A stretch of 64,000 bases of DNA from Rhizobium leguminosarum (GTDB lineage: Bacteria; Pseudomonadota; Alphaproteobacteria; Rhizobiales; Rhizobiaceae), in contig NZ_MZMU01000018.1 in the NCBI RefSeq assembly GCF_004123835.1, positions 372,001 to 436,000 of the forward strand, written 5' to 3'. Both the position numbers and the translations under genes were made by a program. Shown here in pieces: positions 16,938 to 25,000 of this stretch. Each line of letters starts with the position of its first letter. Within the stretch, counting starts at the first letter, position 1. The notes under the pieces were generated by a model. It ran no database searches. It saw nothing but the letters and a program-made list of their open reading frames with translations, and was not told the origin of the DNA.

Positions 16938-18317
16938 TTAAAATTCCACGGTGGATAGTGCGGCCTCGGCATCGGCAGCCAGCTTGGCCTCGTCGAGCCC
17001 GGGAAATTCGCCCTTCTGCCAGACGATGCGGCCATTGATCATCGTCATATCGGTCGCCATGCCGATGCCGACGCGGGCAATCAGGCTCAGCGGATCGTGG
17101 CGCGTGCCGACATAATCCATGCGGCGGGTGTCGATCGCAAACAGGTCAGCGGCCATGCCGGGCGCCAACCGGCCGATATCATGCCGGCCGAGCAGGCTGG
17201 CCCCCCCTGACGTGCCGTAGCCGAGGAAATCGACCGGCGGCGGCACGGGATGGGCGCGGCTGGAGGAGACGAGGCACTGCAGCATGTAGGCGGAATGCAG
17301 ACAGTGCATCAGGTTGGAATTGTCGTTGGAGGCAGCGCCGTCGCAGCCGAGGCCGACACGCAGGCCGAAGGCGGCCATGGCGGGAATGTCGGTGACCTCA
17401 GCGCCGACCAGATAGACCGGTTCCGGGCAATGCGCGACACCGGTGCCGCTGGCGGCCATCTTCCCGAGTTCGTCGTGGTTGAGCTCCCAGCAATGGGCAT
17501 AGAAGGTATCAGGCCCGGCAAAGCCGAGTTCTTCCAGATAGTCGACCGTGCGCATGCCGTGGCGCGCCTCAATGACCGGGCTCTCGCCTTCGCCGACATG
17601 GGTATGCATCATGACGCCGCGATCGCGCGCCAACGCCACCGATTCCAGGAAAGTCTCGCGGTAGCAATTGACCGGCTGGCATGGTGCCACCACCACCTGG
17701 CGCATGCTGAAGGCGCTGGTATCGTGATAGGTGTCGATCAGCCGGGCGCAGTCGGCGATGAACTCGTCGGTCGTTTCCAGCATTTCGTCGGGAATGGTCG
17801 AGCCTTCCGACTTCGGCAGGGTGTTGCCGCCGCGGCCGGCATGGAAACGCATGCCGAGCAGTTCGGCGGCTTCGAACTGGCGGTCGATCAACCGCTTTCC
17901 GGCGTGCCGGGGGAAATTATATTGGTGATCCAAGGCCGTGGTGCAGCCATGCTTGATCATCTCAGCCATCGCCGTGACGGCGGAGTGGTAAAAGCACTCC
18001 TCGTTGAGCTGCGAGAAGATCGGGTAGATGCGGTCCAGCCACTCGATCACCGAGAGCTTCGTCCAGTCGAGATCGGCACGGTTGCGCACGAAGCACTGGA
18101 AGAAGTGATGATGGGTGTTGACGAGGCCCGGATAGACGAACCAGCCGGCAGCATCCTGAACGGTCGTGCCGGCAGGCAGCGCGTCCGCCCCCAGATTTTC
18201 ACCGATCGCCACAATCGCCGGACCGTTGGTCAGGACATCGACATTGCGATGGACGACCGGCCCTTTGCCCTCGTCGACGATCACGGCAGCGCAGTTCTTC
18301 AGCAGATATCCAGCCAT
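16938..18317 (-). CDS. amidohydrolase, 8-oxoguanine deaminase-like
   Basis: 459 residues, the usual length for the TrzN/AtzB/8-oxoguanine deaminase branch of amidohydrolases. Metal ligands are 'VNTHHHFFQ' (about residues 66-74), His in 'MMHTHVGEGES', His in 'FYAHCWELNHDE' and Asp in 'GLGCDGAASND'. The Glu following the third strand (VGEGES) fits the deaminase proton shuttle. Enzymes of this group deaminate 8-oxoguanine, isoguanine or chlorinated triazines, releasing ammonia. Encoded between the GST-like protein (1-base gap) and the purine-type transporter, it probably deaminates the imported ring or its oxidised product. Confidence 0.82.
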   Translation of the reverse strand: MAGYLLKNCAAVIVDEGKGPVVHRNVDVLTNGPAIVAIGENLGADALPAGTTVQDAAGWFVYPGLVNTHHHFFQCFVRNRADLDWTKLSVIEWLDRIYPIFSQLNEECFYHSAVTAMAEMIKHGCTTALDHQYNFPRHAGKRLIDRQFEAAELLGMRFHAGRGGNTLPKSEGSTIPDEMLETTDEFIADCARLIDTYHDTSAFSMRQVVVAPCQPVNCYRETFLESVALARDRGVMMHTHVGEGESPVIEARHGMRTVDYLEELGFAGPDTFYAHCWELNHDELGKMAASGTGVAHCPEPVYLVGAEVTDIPAMAAFGLRVGLGCDGAASNDNSNLMHCLHSAYMLQCLVSSSRAHPVPPPVDFLGYGTSGGASLLGRHDIGRLAPGMAADLFAIDTRRMDYVGTRHDPLSLIARVGIGMATDMTMINGRIVWQKGEFPGLDEAKLAADAEAALSTVEF

Positions 18318-18318
18318 C

Positions 18319-18978
18319 TCACGCCTCGCCCGGTTCGATCTGGGGTTCGGGCTTCAACTCGTGCAGCCGATGAATGCCGGGCATTTCGATAAACCTGTCG
18401 AGGGCGCGCAGCGCGCGGGACCAGAGCCGGATCGCAGGATAAGCATCCAGCGTGACGCCGCCATCAGGCGCCAGCGCCACATAGGGAAAGCAGGCGATGT
18501 CGGCAATTGTCGGCCGGTCGGCGGCGAGGAAACGCATGCCGCGAAGACCCTGCTCGACAAGCCCGGCTTCAAGCTCGCGAAGGGCGGCGATGCCCTGGGC
18601 CTGCAGCGCATCGATGTCGCCGGGACGCAGCAGCATTTCATGGAGCCGCGCTGCCCCAAGGCTTGCCGTCAGCCGGCCGGAGAACGACAGCCATTGCTGC
18701 ACCCGCGCCGCTTCCTCGGCCTTGCCGTCACCGAGCCACTCGGGTGCCGCCGTGGCAGCGAGATAGACAAGGATCGCCGACGACTCGGTCAGGATCAGGT
18801 CGCCATCCTCCAGGATCGGAATGGAGCCTGCCGGATTGAGTGCAAGCAGCTCGGCGCCACGATGCTCGGCGCCGGGATGGAAATCCACCGGGCGAAGGTC
18901 AAGCTTCACGCCGGTCAGCGCCGCCATCAGGCGCACCTTGTAGCAACTCGGCGAGAGAATATAGTCGTAGAGCTTCAT
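18319..18978 (-). CDS. glutathione S-transferase-like protein
   Basis: 219 residues. The N-terminal thioredoxin-like GST domain starts 'MKLYDYILSPSCYKVRLMAA' and has the cis-Pro/ESxAI element 'GSIPILEDGDLILTESSAI'. A helical C-terminal domain follows. A Ser-Cys pair sits where the catalytic residue is expected. It overlaps the catalytic oxygenase-domain gene by 4 bases. In the caffeine N7-demethylase of Pseudomonas, a GST-like subunit (NdmE) holds a Rieske-less catalytic subunit and a Rieske protein together. The same gene trio here suggests a structural and not a detoxifying role. Confidence 0.8.
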   Translation of the reverse strand: MKLYDYILSPSCYKVRLMAALTGVKLDLRPVDFHPGAEHRGAELLALNPAGSIPILEDGDLILTESSAILVYLAATAAPEWLGDGKAEEAARVQQWLSFSGRLTASLGAARLHEMLLRPGDIDALQAQGIAALRELEAGLVEQGLRGMRFLAADRPTIADIACFPYVALAPDGGVTLDAYPAIRLWSRALRALDRFIEMPGIHRLHELKPEPQIEPGEA

Positions 18979-19820
18979 TGCGCCACCAGCTGTGCGCCGT
19001 AGGTATAATTATGGCGCTTCAGCCAGCGCCGGTAGGCGATCGATGTCAGATCGGCCCGCGTCGGAATTTCCATGCCGGGGTCGAGCGGCAGCAGCCGCGG
19101 GATCTGGTTTTCGAGGATCGAACGGTCTTGCAGAAAGATCGTCTGCTGGAAATGAATGAGGTCGGTCATCGCGGTCTCGTCATCGAAGAGCGCCATCCAC
19201 GGCCAGACGTCGCAGAGGTCCTCGGCCAGCGGCTGCACGAAGAGTGTGATGACATCCCACTCGCTCGGGCGCGGCGGGCAGGTCTTGTAAAGCACGGAGC
19301 AGGTGGGCGCCGGCACGCGGTACATGTATTCCGTCGTGATCCCGCCGCTTGCCGACTTGGCGGCCTGCGGCTGATAGAATTTCACCTGCGTTGCCCAGAC
19401 CTCGTCTTCTTCCTCTCGGATCTCGACCTTGTAGTTCTGGACCTCGGTGTGCGGCTCTGCGCCGAGAATGTCGGTGTGGACGAAGGGGAAATGGGCGATG
19501 TCGAGGAAATTCTCAACGGCACGCAGCGGCGAGCAGCGCACCCGCACCACGCCGACATCGACGAAGCGGCGGCCGGGCTGGTCCGCTTCAGGAATGGGGA
19601 AAAGTTCTTTCTTCGGCTGGCCGAGGGAGGACCAGACATGACCGTAACGGACACGCACCGGCAGAACGCGGCCATCGCCGCCCGTCACCTTCGCATTGCC
19701 ATCGGCGTCGCGCGCCACGTCGATCGGCTCGCCCATCAGCGCCGTCTTACGGCCGGCCTTGTCGAGCTGGCTGAAAAGCCCGACCGGATACCATTCGTCG
19801 ATCATCGCCTGCATGGTCAT
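18975..19820 (-). CDS. Rieske-oxygenase catalytic-domain protein lacking a Rieske centre
   Basis: 281 residues. The mononuclear iron motif of ring-hydroxylating oxygenase alpha subunits is present ('VENFLDIAHFPFVHTDILG', giving D-x-x-H-x-x-x-x-H), and a C-terminal acidic segment 'HFQQTIFLQDRSILENQ' can supply the third ligand (Asp). No C-x-H...C-x-x-H iron-sulfur motif exists anywhere in it, so electrons must come from another chain, most likely the Rieske protein encoded immediately upstream (4-base overlap). Family members hydroxylate or demethylate aromatic or heterocyclic substrates using O2 and NAD(P)H. No reductase gene is nearby. Confidence 0.8.
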   Translation of the reverse strand: MTMQAMIDEWYPVGLFSQLDKAGRKTALMGEPIDVARDADGNAKVTGGDGRVLPVRVRYGHVWSSLGQPKKELFPIPEADQPGRRFVDVGVVRVRCSPLRAVENFLDIAHFPFVHTDILGAEPHTEVQNYKVEIREEEDEVWATQVKFYQPQAAKSASGGITTEYMYRVPAPTCSVLYKTCPPRPSEWDVITLFVQPLAEDLCDVWPWMALFDDETAMTDLIHFQQTIFLQDRSILENQIPRLLPLDPGMEIPTRADLTSIAYRRWLKRHNYTYGAQLVAQ

Positions 19821-20485
19821 TGCGCGATCTCCTTTTTCTGAAGACCCTCAGCCCGGCGCCGCAGGCTTTCGGCGACCCATGAAGCGTCGATACTCGCGGC
19901 AAGGCCGGTATCACCCTTTAGCAGTACATGGATCAACGTCTGTCCGTCTTCTCGGGCGGATAATAGCAGACAGATGCTCCCGGTGGGTGCCTCGATCTCG
20001 ACAAGACCATCAGGGCTCGCCTTGCCGCCGGCTGCCGCCTCGATCGCGGCGATGCCGGCGAATGCCGTCAGGGAGCGCAGGGGAATGAGGCCGTCGAGCC
20101 CCGGCGGCTTCGATGCGGGGGCGCCCACGGCCACCCAGATCACGCTGTCCGCTTCCTCGACATCATGGGTGGCGACGCGGATGGTTTCCGGTGGCGTCAG
20201 CCCCGGATGGGCGGGGATGCGGAGACAGTTTCCCCCCTGGCCATAGCTCCAGCCGTGATAGATGCAGGAGAGCGCCTCGCCGCGCACGAAGCCGTGAGAC
20301 AGGCGCATGCCGCGATGCGGACAGCGATCCGCCGATGCCGATATGCGCCCCGAAGCGCTGCGCCACAGGGCAATCGATCCGGCCGCCGTCCAAGCCGGCA
20401 TGACGGTTCCGGCCGGCAAATCCCGGGACAGGGCGACTGGCGTCCAAAAGCCCGTCGTATCGGAAGGCATGACTAGAATTCCCAA
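19817..20485 (-). CDS. stand-alone Rieske [2Fe-2S] protein of a split oxygenase
   Basis: 222 residues. The Rieske cluster ligands are 'CPHRGMRLSHG' and, 17 residues later, 'CIYHGWSYG', the oxygenase-type spacing. The rest of the domain ('FWTPVALSRDLP...') matches the N-terminal part of phenylpropionate/vanillate-type oxygenase alpha chains, but no mononuclear iron site follows. The next gene supplies exactly the missing catalytic domain. The last ~80 residues are not recognised. First gene of the eight-gene operon. A start at 20485 is assumed. Confidence 0.8.
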   Translation of the reverse strand: MGILVMPSDTTGFWTPVALSRDLPAGTVMPAWTAAGSIALWRSASGRISASADRCPHRGMRLSHGFVRGEALSCIYHGWSYGQGGNCLRIPAHPGLTPPETIRVATHDVEEADSVIWVAVGAPASKPPGLDGLIPLRSLTAFAGIAAIEAAAGGKASPDGLVEIEAPTGSICLLLSAREDGQTLIHVLLKGDTGLAASIDASWVAESLRRRAEGLQKKEIAQ

Positions 20486-20556
20486 ACAAAACCAAATGCT
20501 TGCCGATCAAGTCCAGCGTCGGCGTCGAGGCAATTCGGCCGCAACCCCATCAGGTT

Positions 20557-20600
20557 TGCATAATTATTTCGCATTGGCAACATTGAGTAAATAATATGCA
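20557..20600. promoter_or_regulatory. inverted repeat upstream of the split-oxygenase operon
   Basis: Arms TGCATAATTATTT (20557-20569) and AAATAATATGCA (20589-20600) are complementary apart from one missing base, with a 19-base spacer. The AT-rich symmetry stands out from the GC-rich surroundings and lies about 70-115 bases upstream of the Rieske gene. A candidate operator for an unidentified regulator, or a promoter element. Confidence 0.45.
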
Positions 20601-20613
20601 CGGAGGAAATATC

Positions 20614-21012
20614 CTACAGCCCGGCACTAGATCTTTTGGCGCTGAGCGCTGTGCGTTCTATCCTCTCGACCCATACGTCGATAGGCCCGAGAGAGCATCC
20701 CATCTCCATCATGTCGATCAGCTCTTCCGGCCCAGCAACCTCAAGTTCGATCCGGATGGGACTCGTATGAGATATGGTGTGCGAGAGCCCAAGCTTGGCA
20801 GCGTGGCGCCGGATCCAGGGAACAAAGGAGGCGACCTCAAGATCACCGACAATCGTCATCCGCTCCAGGAGGTGGCTGCTATCTTGTTCCGTCATCAGGA
20901 TGTTCGCTCTTGGTTTCCCACACCATAGCGCCTGAACGAACTTGGGGAAGGGGTCATCGTCAAAGAGAGAATATGGCGTCGGAATTTCCTTTGCAAAACC
21001 CTGCGGCGACAT
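20614..21012 (-). CDS. acylphosphatase-like protein without the usual catalytic residues
   Basis: 132 residues from ATG at 21012 (ribosome site GGCAGGA). The C-terminal ~75 residues align with the acylphosphatase fold: 'MTIVGDLEVASFVPWIRRHA', 'LGLSHTISHTSP' and 'IELEVAGPEELIDMMEMG'. The normal G-x-V-Q-G-V-x-F-R loop reads 'GDLEVASFV', losing the phosphate-binding Arg, and the catalytic Asn position reads 'ISHTS'. It is therefore probably not an acylphosphatase enzyme. The N-terminal ~55 residues are unassigned. Divergent or unrelated to the neighbouring operon; function unknown. Confidence 0.6.
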   Translation of the reverse strand: MSPQGFAKEIPTPYSLFDDDPFPKFVQALWCGKPRANILMTEQDSSHLLERMTIVGDLEVASFVPWIRRHAAKLGLSHTISHTSPIRIELEVAGPEELIDMMEMGCSLGPIDVWVERIERTALSAKRSSAGL

Positions 21013-21078
21013 ACCAATTCCTGCCACCGTATACCTGCGCGTTGGCGAGGCGACGTAGGGGAAGTAACTCAGGCCGCG

Positions 21079-21963
21079 CTAGCAACTACCAGTCAGCATT
21101 GCGACAAAAGCCGTGACCTTGGGCTGACGAAACCGAGCTGCCGGATAGACGACATAAATTCCTCCGGCAGGCAGGGTCCAGTCCGGCAACAATCTTATCA
21201 GTCGGCCAGCCTCTATATGCTCTCCAGCCAGAAAATCCGGCAGGACGGATATGCCTGCCCCCGCAAGCGTGGCCGCGAGAACCGCAGGCGTCGAATTGCT
21301 CATGAGGCTCTGTTGCATCCGCACGGTCCGCCGGTCGAAATCGCCCTGGATAAACCTCCAAACCACCGGTTCCTTGAGGGCCAGGTTGGCGATAAACGGC
21401 TGGCCCGCCGCATCCTCTGGACTATTCAAACTGAGCGTGGCGAAGAAGCTGGGGGACGCCACAAGAAACTGCCGGAACGAACCGATCCGTCTCGCTTGGT
21501 GACTGGAGTCATCAAGCCATCCAACGCGGATCGACAGGTCGATCTGATTGGCGAGCAGATCCATCTTCGTATCGGCGAGCAGAAGCTCGACCCTGCAAGC
21601 GGGGTACTTACGGATAAAGGCCGCAGCAATCGGAGCGATCGTGCTCGCACCATAATCATTGGGCGCAGCAATGCGTAGCATGCCTGTCGGCTCGGCATTT
21701 GCGCGGGTGATTTCATCGACCGCGTCCCCGGCTTCGCGGAAGATCATGACGCAGCGCGCGTAGAGAAGCTTGCCGGCCTCAGTCGGCTCGACGCGTCGTG
21801 TTGTCCGGAGAAGCAAGCTGGTTTTCAACTCAGCTTCCAGCCGCGCAACCTGCTGGCTGACGACCGTCTTCGTGATCGCGAGGCGCTCGGCAGCTTTCGT
21901 GAACGAGCCGGTATCGACGACGGCTGCAAAATAGGCCAGCCGATTGAGGTTGACAGCCTCCAT
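21079..21963 (-). CDS. LysR-family transcriptional regulator
   Basis: 294 residues of the LysR subgroup with a short HTH region: 'LNRLAYFAAVVDTGSFTKAA', 'AITKTVVSQQVARLEAEL'. The effector domain begins 'GMLRIAAPNDYGASTIAPIA' (about residue 93). It is divergent from a DsbA-like gene whose start is 115 bases away, followed by an MBL-fold gene, so regulation of those two is likely. The AT-rich intergenic region probably contains the operator. Effector unknown. Confidence 0.9.
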   Translation of the reverse strand: MEAVNLNRLAYFAAVVDTGSFTKAAERLAITKTVVSQQVARLEAELKTSLLLRTTRRVEPTEAGKLLYARCVMIFREAGDAVDEITRANAEPTGMLRIAAPNDYGASTIAPIAAAFIRKYPACRVELLLADTKMDLLANQIDLSIRVGWLDDSSHQARRIGSFRQFLVASPSFFATLSLNSPEDAAGQPFIANLALKEPVVWRFIQGDFDRRTVRMQQSLMSNSTPAVLAATLAGAGISVLPDFLAGEHIEAGRLIRLLPDWTLPAGGIYVVYPAARFRQPKVTAFVAMLTGSC

Positions 21964-22077
21964 AGCCTTCTTCCATTTGATTGTAAGTTTTTGACATACA
22001 TTCTGTCACATTTAACAATATTTATCACTCAATAGAAGTGCACTATCTGTTGTCCATCGCTTCAAGGATGGTCCGAT

Positions 22078-22710
22078 ATGCATCTTACCTATCTCTACGA
22101 TCCGCTTTGCGGCTGGTGCTATGGTGCGGCGCCCGCGCTCGACAAAATGGCCAAGCTCGACAATCTCACCGTCGAGCTTGCGCCCACCGGGCTCTTCGCG
22201 GGCGAAGGCGCCCGTCCGCTGGATGAACGCTTCGCAGCCTATGCCTGGCATAATGACCAGCGGATCAACCAGCTCACGGGACAGGTCTTCAGCCAGCTCT
22301 ACCGCGATCAGGTTCTCGGGGGCGCAGACAGTATGTTCGACTCCGCCCCTGCGACGCTTGGGATCATAGCCGTCGGGGTGACGCAACTCGACAGGGAACG
22401 CGATGCCCTGACGGCACTTCAAAACGCTCGCTACGTTGACGGCCACAACACCTCGGAGATCGCTGTCGTGGCCGACGTTCTCGATCAGGCCGGGTTTTCC
22501 GATGCCGCCGCTCGTGTCCGGGCTCCGGACGAGGCTCTGCTCAATATCTATCGCAACAGGATCGGGAAGTCCCGCCAACTCATGGCTGCATTCCGGATGG
22601 ATGGTGTCCCCGCGCTTTTCATTGGCAACGGCGATAAGCGCCGCATGCTGCGCAGTGATGCCCTATTCGGCGGCTTTGACCGGCTTGCTGCCGAGCTTCA
22701 TGCGGCGTGA
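22078..22710 (+). CDS. DsbA-family thiol oxidoreductase, cytoplasmic type
   Basis: 210 residues. The thioredoxin-like active site C-G-W-C is at residues 11-14 ('YDPLCGWCYGA'), and the cis-Pro loop is 'MDGVPALFIG'. A helical insertion between them matches the FrnE/DsbA-like group. There is no signal peptide, so it acts in the cytoplasm, unlike classical DsbA. Related proteins are often annotated as 2-hydroxychromene-2-carboxylate isomerase-like or as protein disulfide isomerases. It is next to an exported MBL-fold gene and divergent from a LysR regulator. Possible redox-stress role. Confidence 0.8.
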   Translation: MHLTYLYDPLCGWCYGAAPALDKMAKLDNLTVELAPTGLFAGEGARPLDERFAAYAWHNDQRINQLTGQVFSQLYRDQVLGGADSMFDSAPATLGIIAVGVTQLDRERDALTALQNARYVDGHNTSEIAVVADVLDQAGFSDAAARVRAPDEALLNIYRNRIGKSRQLMAAFRMDGVPALFIGNGDKRRMLRSDALFGGFDRLAAELHAA

Positions 22711-22815
22711 TCGTTCATTTTCAGCAACCGTTCCATGAACCTACCGACAAACCCCGCCGCAGGGGCAACACTCGCAGCAGCAGAAAATCGAAACTGACGA
22801 TCATCGGAGACAACC

Positions 22816-23718
22816 ATGTATTCAAGGAGAGAAATCATGAAAACCACGCTCGCAGCCGGCGCCGTTGCCGTTTTTGCGCCTGCCGGTTTCGGTAACGCGA
22901 CCGGATCAAAGCTGGCCTGGAAGCACTTCCCCGCCGGTCAGAATGGCTTCTTTCGCGCTCCGGTGCTGCTGACCGGCCACAGCGAAGCGTTGCTGATCGA
23001 TGGCGGGTTCAGCTATCCCGACGGCCGTGCGCTGGCGGAAGCCATCAAGGCCACGGGCAAGACGCTGACCGCGATTTATGTCAGCCAGTCCGATCCGGAC
23101 TATTACTTCGGCATGAAGCCGGTCTTCGAAGCCTTTCCCGGAACAAAAGTGCTGGCCGCCTCCGACACGATTGCTGCGATCAAGGGCAGCGTCGAGAAAA
23201 AGCTTGCCGTTTGGGGGCCGCAGCTCAAGGAGAACGGCCCGCAGACCCTTGCAGACATCGTCATGCCGGAAGCCTTCGACGCTCCAAGCCTCACAGTCGA
23301 TGGTGAAACCGTCGAGATTGTCGCCGCCGAAGCAGGGTTAGGCAATCGCCGGTACCTGGTCGTGCCATCGCTGAACGCTGTTTTCGGGGGCGTCATGATT
23401 TTCTCCGGCGTTCATGTGTGGACGGCCGACACCCAGGCTCCGGAGCAGCGTGCCGCTTGGGTGGCCACCCTCGACAAGATCAGCGCCCGCAAGCCGACGA
23501 TCGTCGTTCCCGGCCACATGATGCCGGAAGCGGCAGCCGACCTGTCCGCCGTCGAACACACGAAGAGCTATCTGCTCGCTTTCGAGGAAGAACTCGCCAA
23601 GGCCGCCGATTCCACCGCGCTGAAGGCCGCCATGGAAGCCCGCTTCCCCGGTCTCGGCATGGGCGTTGCGCTCGACATCGGCTCCAAGGTTGCCAAGGGA
23701 GAAATGAAGTGGGGCTGA
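22816..23718 (+). CDS. exported MBL-fold protein with degenerate metal site
   Basis: 300 residues. ATG at 22816 has GGAG at 22805 and gives a twin-arginine-like leader ('MYSRREIMKTTLAAGAV'); ATG at 22837 is an alternative with its own AAGGAGA site. The fold is metallo-beta-lactamase: 'ALLIDGGFSYPDG' and a late 'VVPGHMMPEA'. The key metal motif reads 'YVSQSDPDYYFGM' (residues 89-100) where family members normally have His at the Q and Y positions, so zinc binding is probably altered. Downstream of the DsbA-like gene by 105 bases. Enzyme activity uncertain. Confidence 0.78.
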   Translation: MYSRREIMKTTLAAGAVAVFAPAGFGNATGSKLAWKHFPAGQNGFFRAPVLLTGHSEALLIDGGFSYPDGRALAEAIKATGKTLTAIYVSQSDPDYYFGMKPVFEAFPGTKVLAASDTIAAIKGSVEKKLAVWGPQLKENGPQTLADIVMPEAFDAPSLTVDGETVEIVAAEAGLGNRRYLVVPSLNAVFGGVMIFSGVHVWTADTQAPEQRAAWVATLDKISARKPTIVVPGHMMPEAAADLSAVEHTKSYLLAFEEELAKAADSTALKAAMEARFPGLGMGVALDIGSKVAKGEMKWG

Positions 23719-24177
23719 ACGGCCGATCTTCAAACTGATCCGAAGGGCGGGAGGGCCCTTCGCCTCCAGGAAGGCCGCAAAAGTGGTGACGAGTCGTCGG
23801 TGCTTAGGTAGAGCTGACCATCTGTCGTCGAAGTTCGGCTAACAGCCGATAGCGCGGTTCCATAATTCAGCTTATGCCACATTGCGCAATCTGGAGTTGC
23901 CTACTCTCTTGCGGACGCCTCGCGAGGAATCTTGCAACCGACTGATAAATAATGATAGTCACGAAATTTCTTCAGAAAGATGCACGCCGGAGAGGATTCT
24001 TGCTTCCTCATTTCCTCAATCGCTTTTAACGCAGGGTGGCACAGAAGCCAGCGTCGTTGGCCGAAAGGTTGGCCGCTTGCGAGAGGATGACGAGGACTTA
24101 GGCGGAGGACTAACGAAAATAGTTGATTGCCGCTCTCATCTTTAGTACCGACCTATCACCCGGTTAAAGGATGTCAC
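23719..24177. other. intergenic region upstream of the iron transporter
   Basis: 459 bases, lower in GC than the flanks, with no convincing gene. It should contain the promoter of the siderophore-transport operon. The segment around 23942-23964 (TGATAAATAATGATAGTCA) is AT-rich and Fur-box-like in appearance but does not fit the RirA iron-responsive spacing, so no operator is claimed. Confidence 0.4.
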
Positions 24178-24987
24178 GTGGCTATACTCCCGATGCAAGA
24201 TCCGCCTCGAACGGCTGAAACTTTTGTCGCCGAAAATATAGGTCTTTTGATAGAGCGGAACGAAATTCTCTGCGACGTCAGTCTTAAATTTCCGGCAGGA
24301 GAAGTTGTCGCGCTGGTTGGCCACAACGGCTCCGGAAAATCAAGTCTTCTCAAAATGTTAGCTCGCCAACTTACGCCGAGCACTGGATCGATCTCTTACG
24401 GGAACCAGGATCTGAGGATGTATAGCGAACGCGCCTTTGCGCGTTCGGTCGCATATCTGCCCCAGGATGTCACGACCGGATCGGAAATGACGGTCCGCGA
24501 GCTTGTGGGATGTGGTCGTTATCCCTGGCACGGAGCGCTCGGCCGCTTCACCAAGAACGATGAAGAGAAAGTCGAGGACGCCCTTCGAGCCACGCATATC
24601 GAAACGTTCGCTAACCGTATCGTGGGAACACTATCGGGCGGTGAGCGGCAACGTGCCTGGATTGCAATGCTGATCGCTCAGGATGCTCGCTGCCTGTTGC
24701 TCGACGAACCGACTGCGGCACTCGACGTTGCGCATCAGATCGAGGTGCTCTCACTTGTGCGACGCTTGGCGCATGAAGGTGGAAGGAGTGTCGTCATCGT
24801 TCTCCACGACATCAACATGGCGGCTCGCTTCTGCGATCGGATCCATGCATTGAAACGCGGTCGCGTGGTTGCCAGCGGAACGCCGAGCGCGATCCTCGCG
24901 CCGAACAGGCTGCAAGAAATCTATGGGATCGACATGGATGTGATCTCCGCGCCCAACCTGCCCTATCCGCTCGCCTATGTTTGCTGA
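24178..24987 (+). CDS. iron-siderophore ABC transporter ATP-binding protein
   Basis: 269 residues from GTG at 24178, which has AAAGG seven bases before it; other in-frame starts lie at 24127 (TTG) and 24193 (ATG). Walker A 'GHNGSGKSSLLK', the FecE/FhuC-type 'PQDVTTGSEMTVRELVGCGR', signature 'LSGGERQRAWIAM', Walker B 'CLLLDEPTAALD' and 'VLHDINMAARFCD' place it with siderophore and vitamin B12 ATPases. It overlaps or abuts the binding-protein gene. With the two following genes it forms a complete FhuCDB-like importer. Confidence 0.88.
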   Translation: MAILPMQDPPRTAETFVAENIGLLIERNEILCDVSLKFPAGEVVALVGHNGSGKSSLLKMLARQLTPSTGSISYGNQDLRMYSERAFARSVAYLPQDVTTGSEMTVRELVGCGRYPWHGALGRFTKNDEEKVEDALRATHIETFANRIVGTLSGGERQRAWIAMLIAQDARCLLLDEPTAALDVAHQIEVLSLVRRLAHEGGRSVVIVLHDINMAARFCDRIHALKRGRVVASGTPSAILAPNRLQEIYGIDMDVISAPNLPYPLAYVC

Positions 24988-25000
24988 GGCTGGGCGTTCA

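Noticed and set aside
23942..23964. Possible Fur/RirA operator before the iron operon
   Set aside because: AT-rich and suggestive, but the TGA...TCA spacing does not match the iron-responsive consensus and symmetry is poor.
23882..24145. 87-codon plus-strand frame upstream of the iron transporter
   Set aside because: No ribosome site, no protein-like pattern; more likely promoter region.
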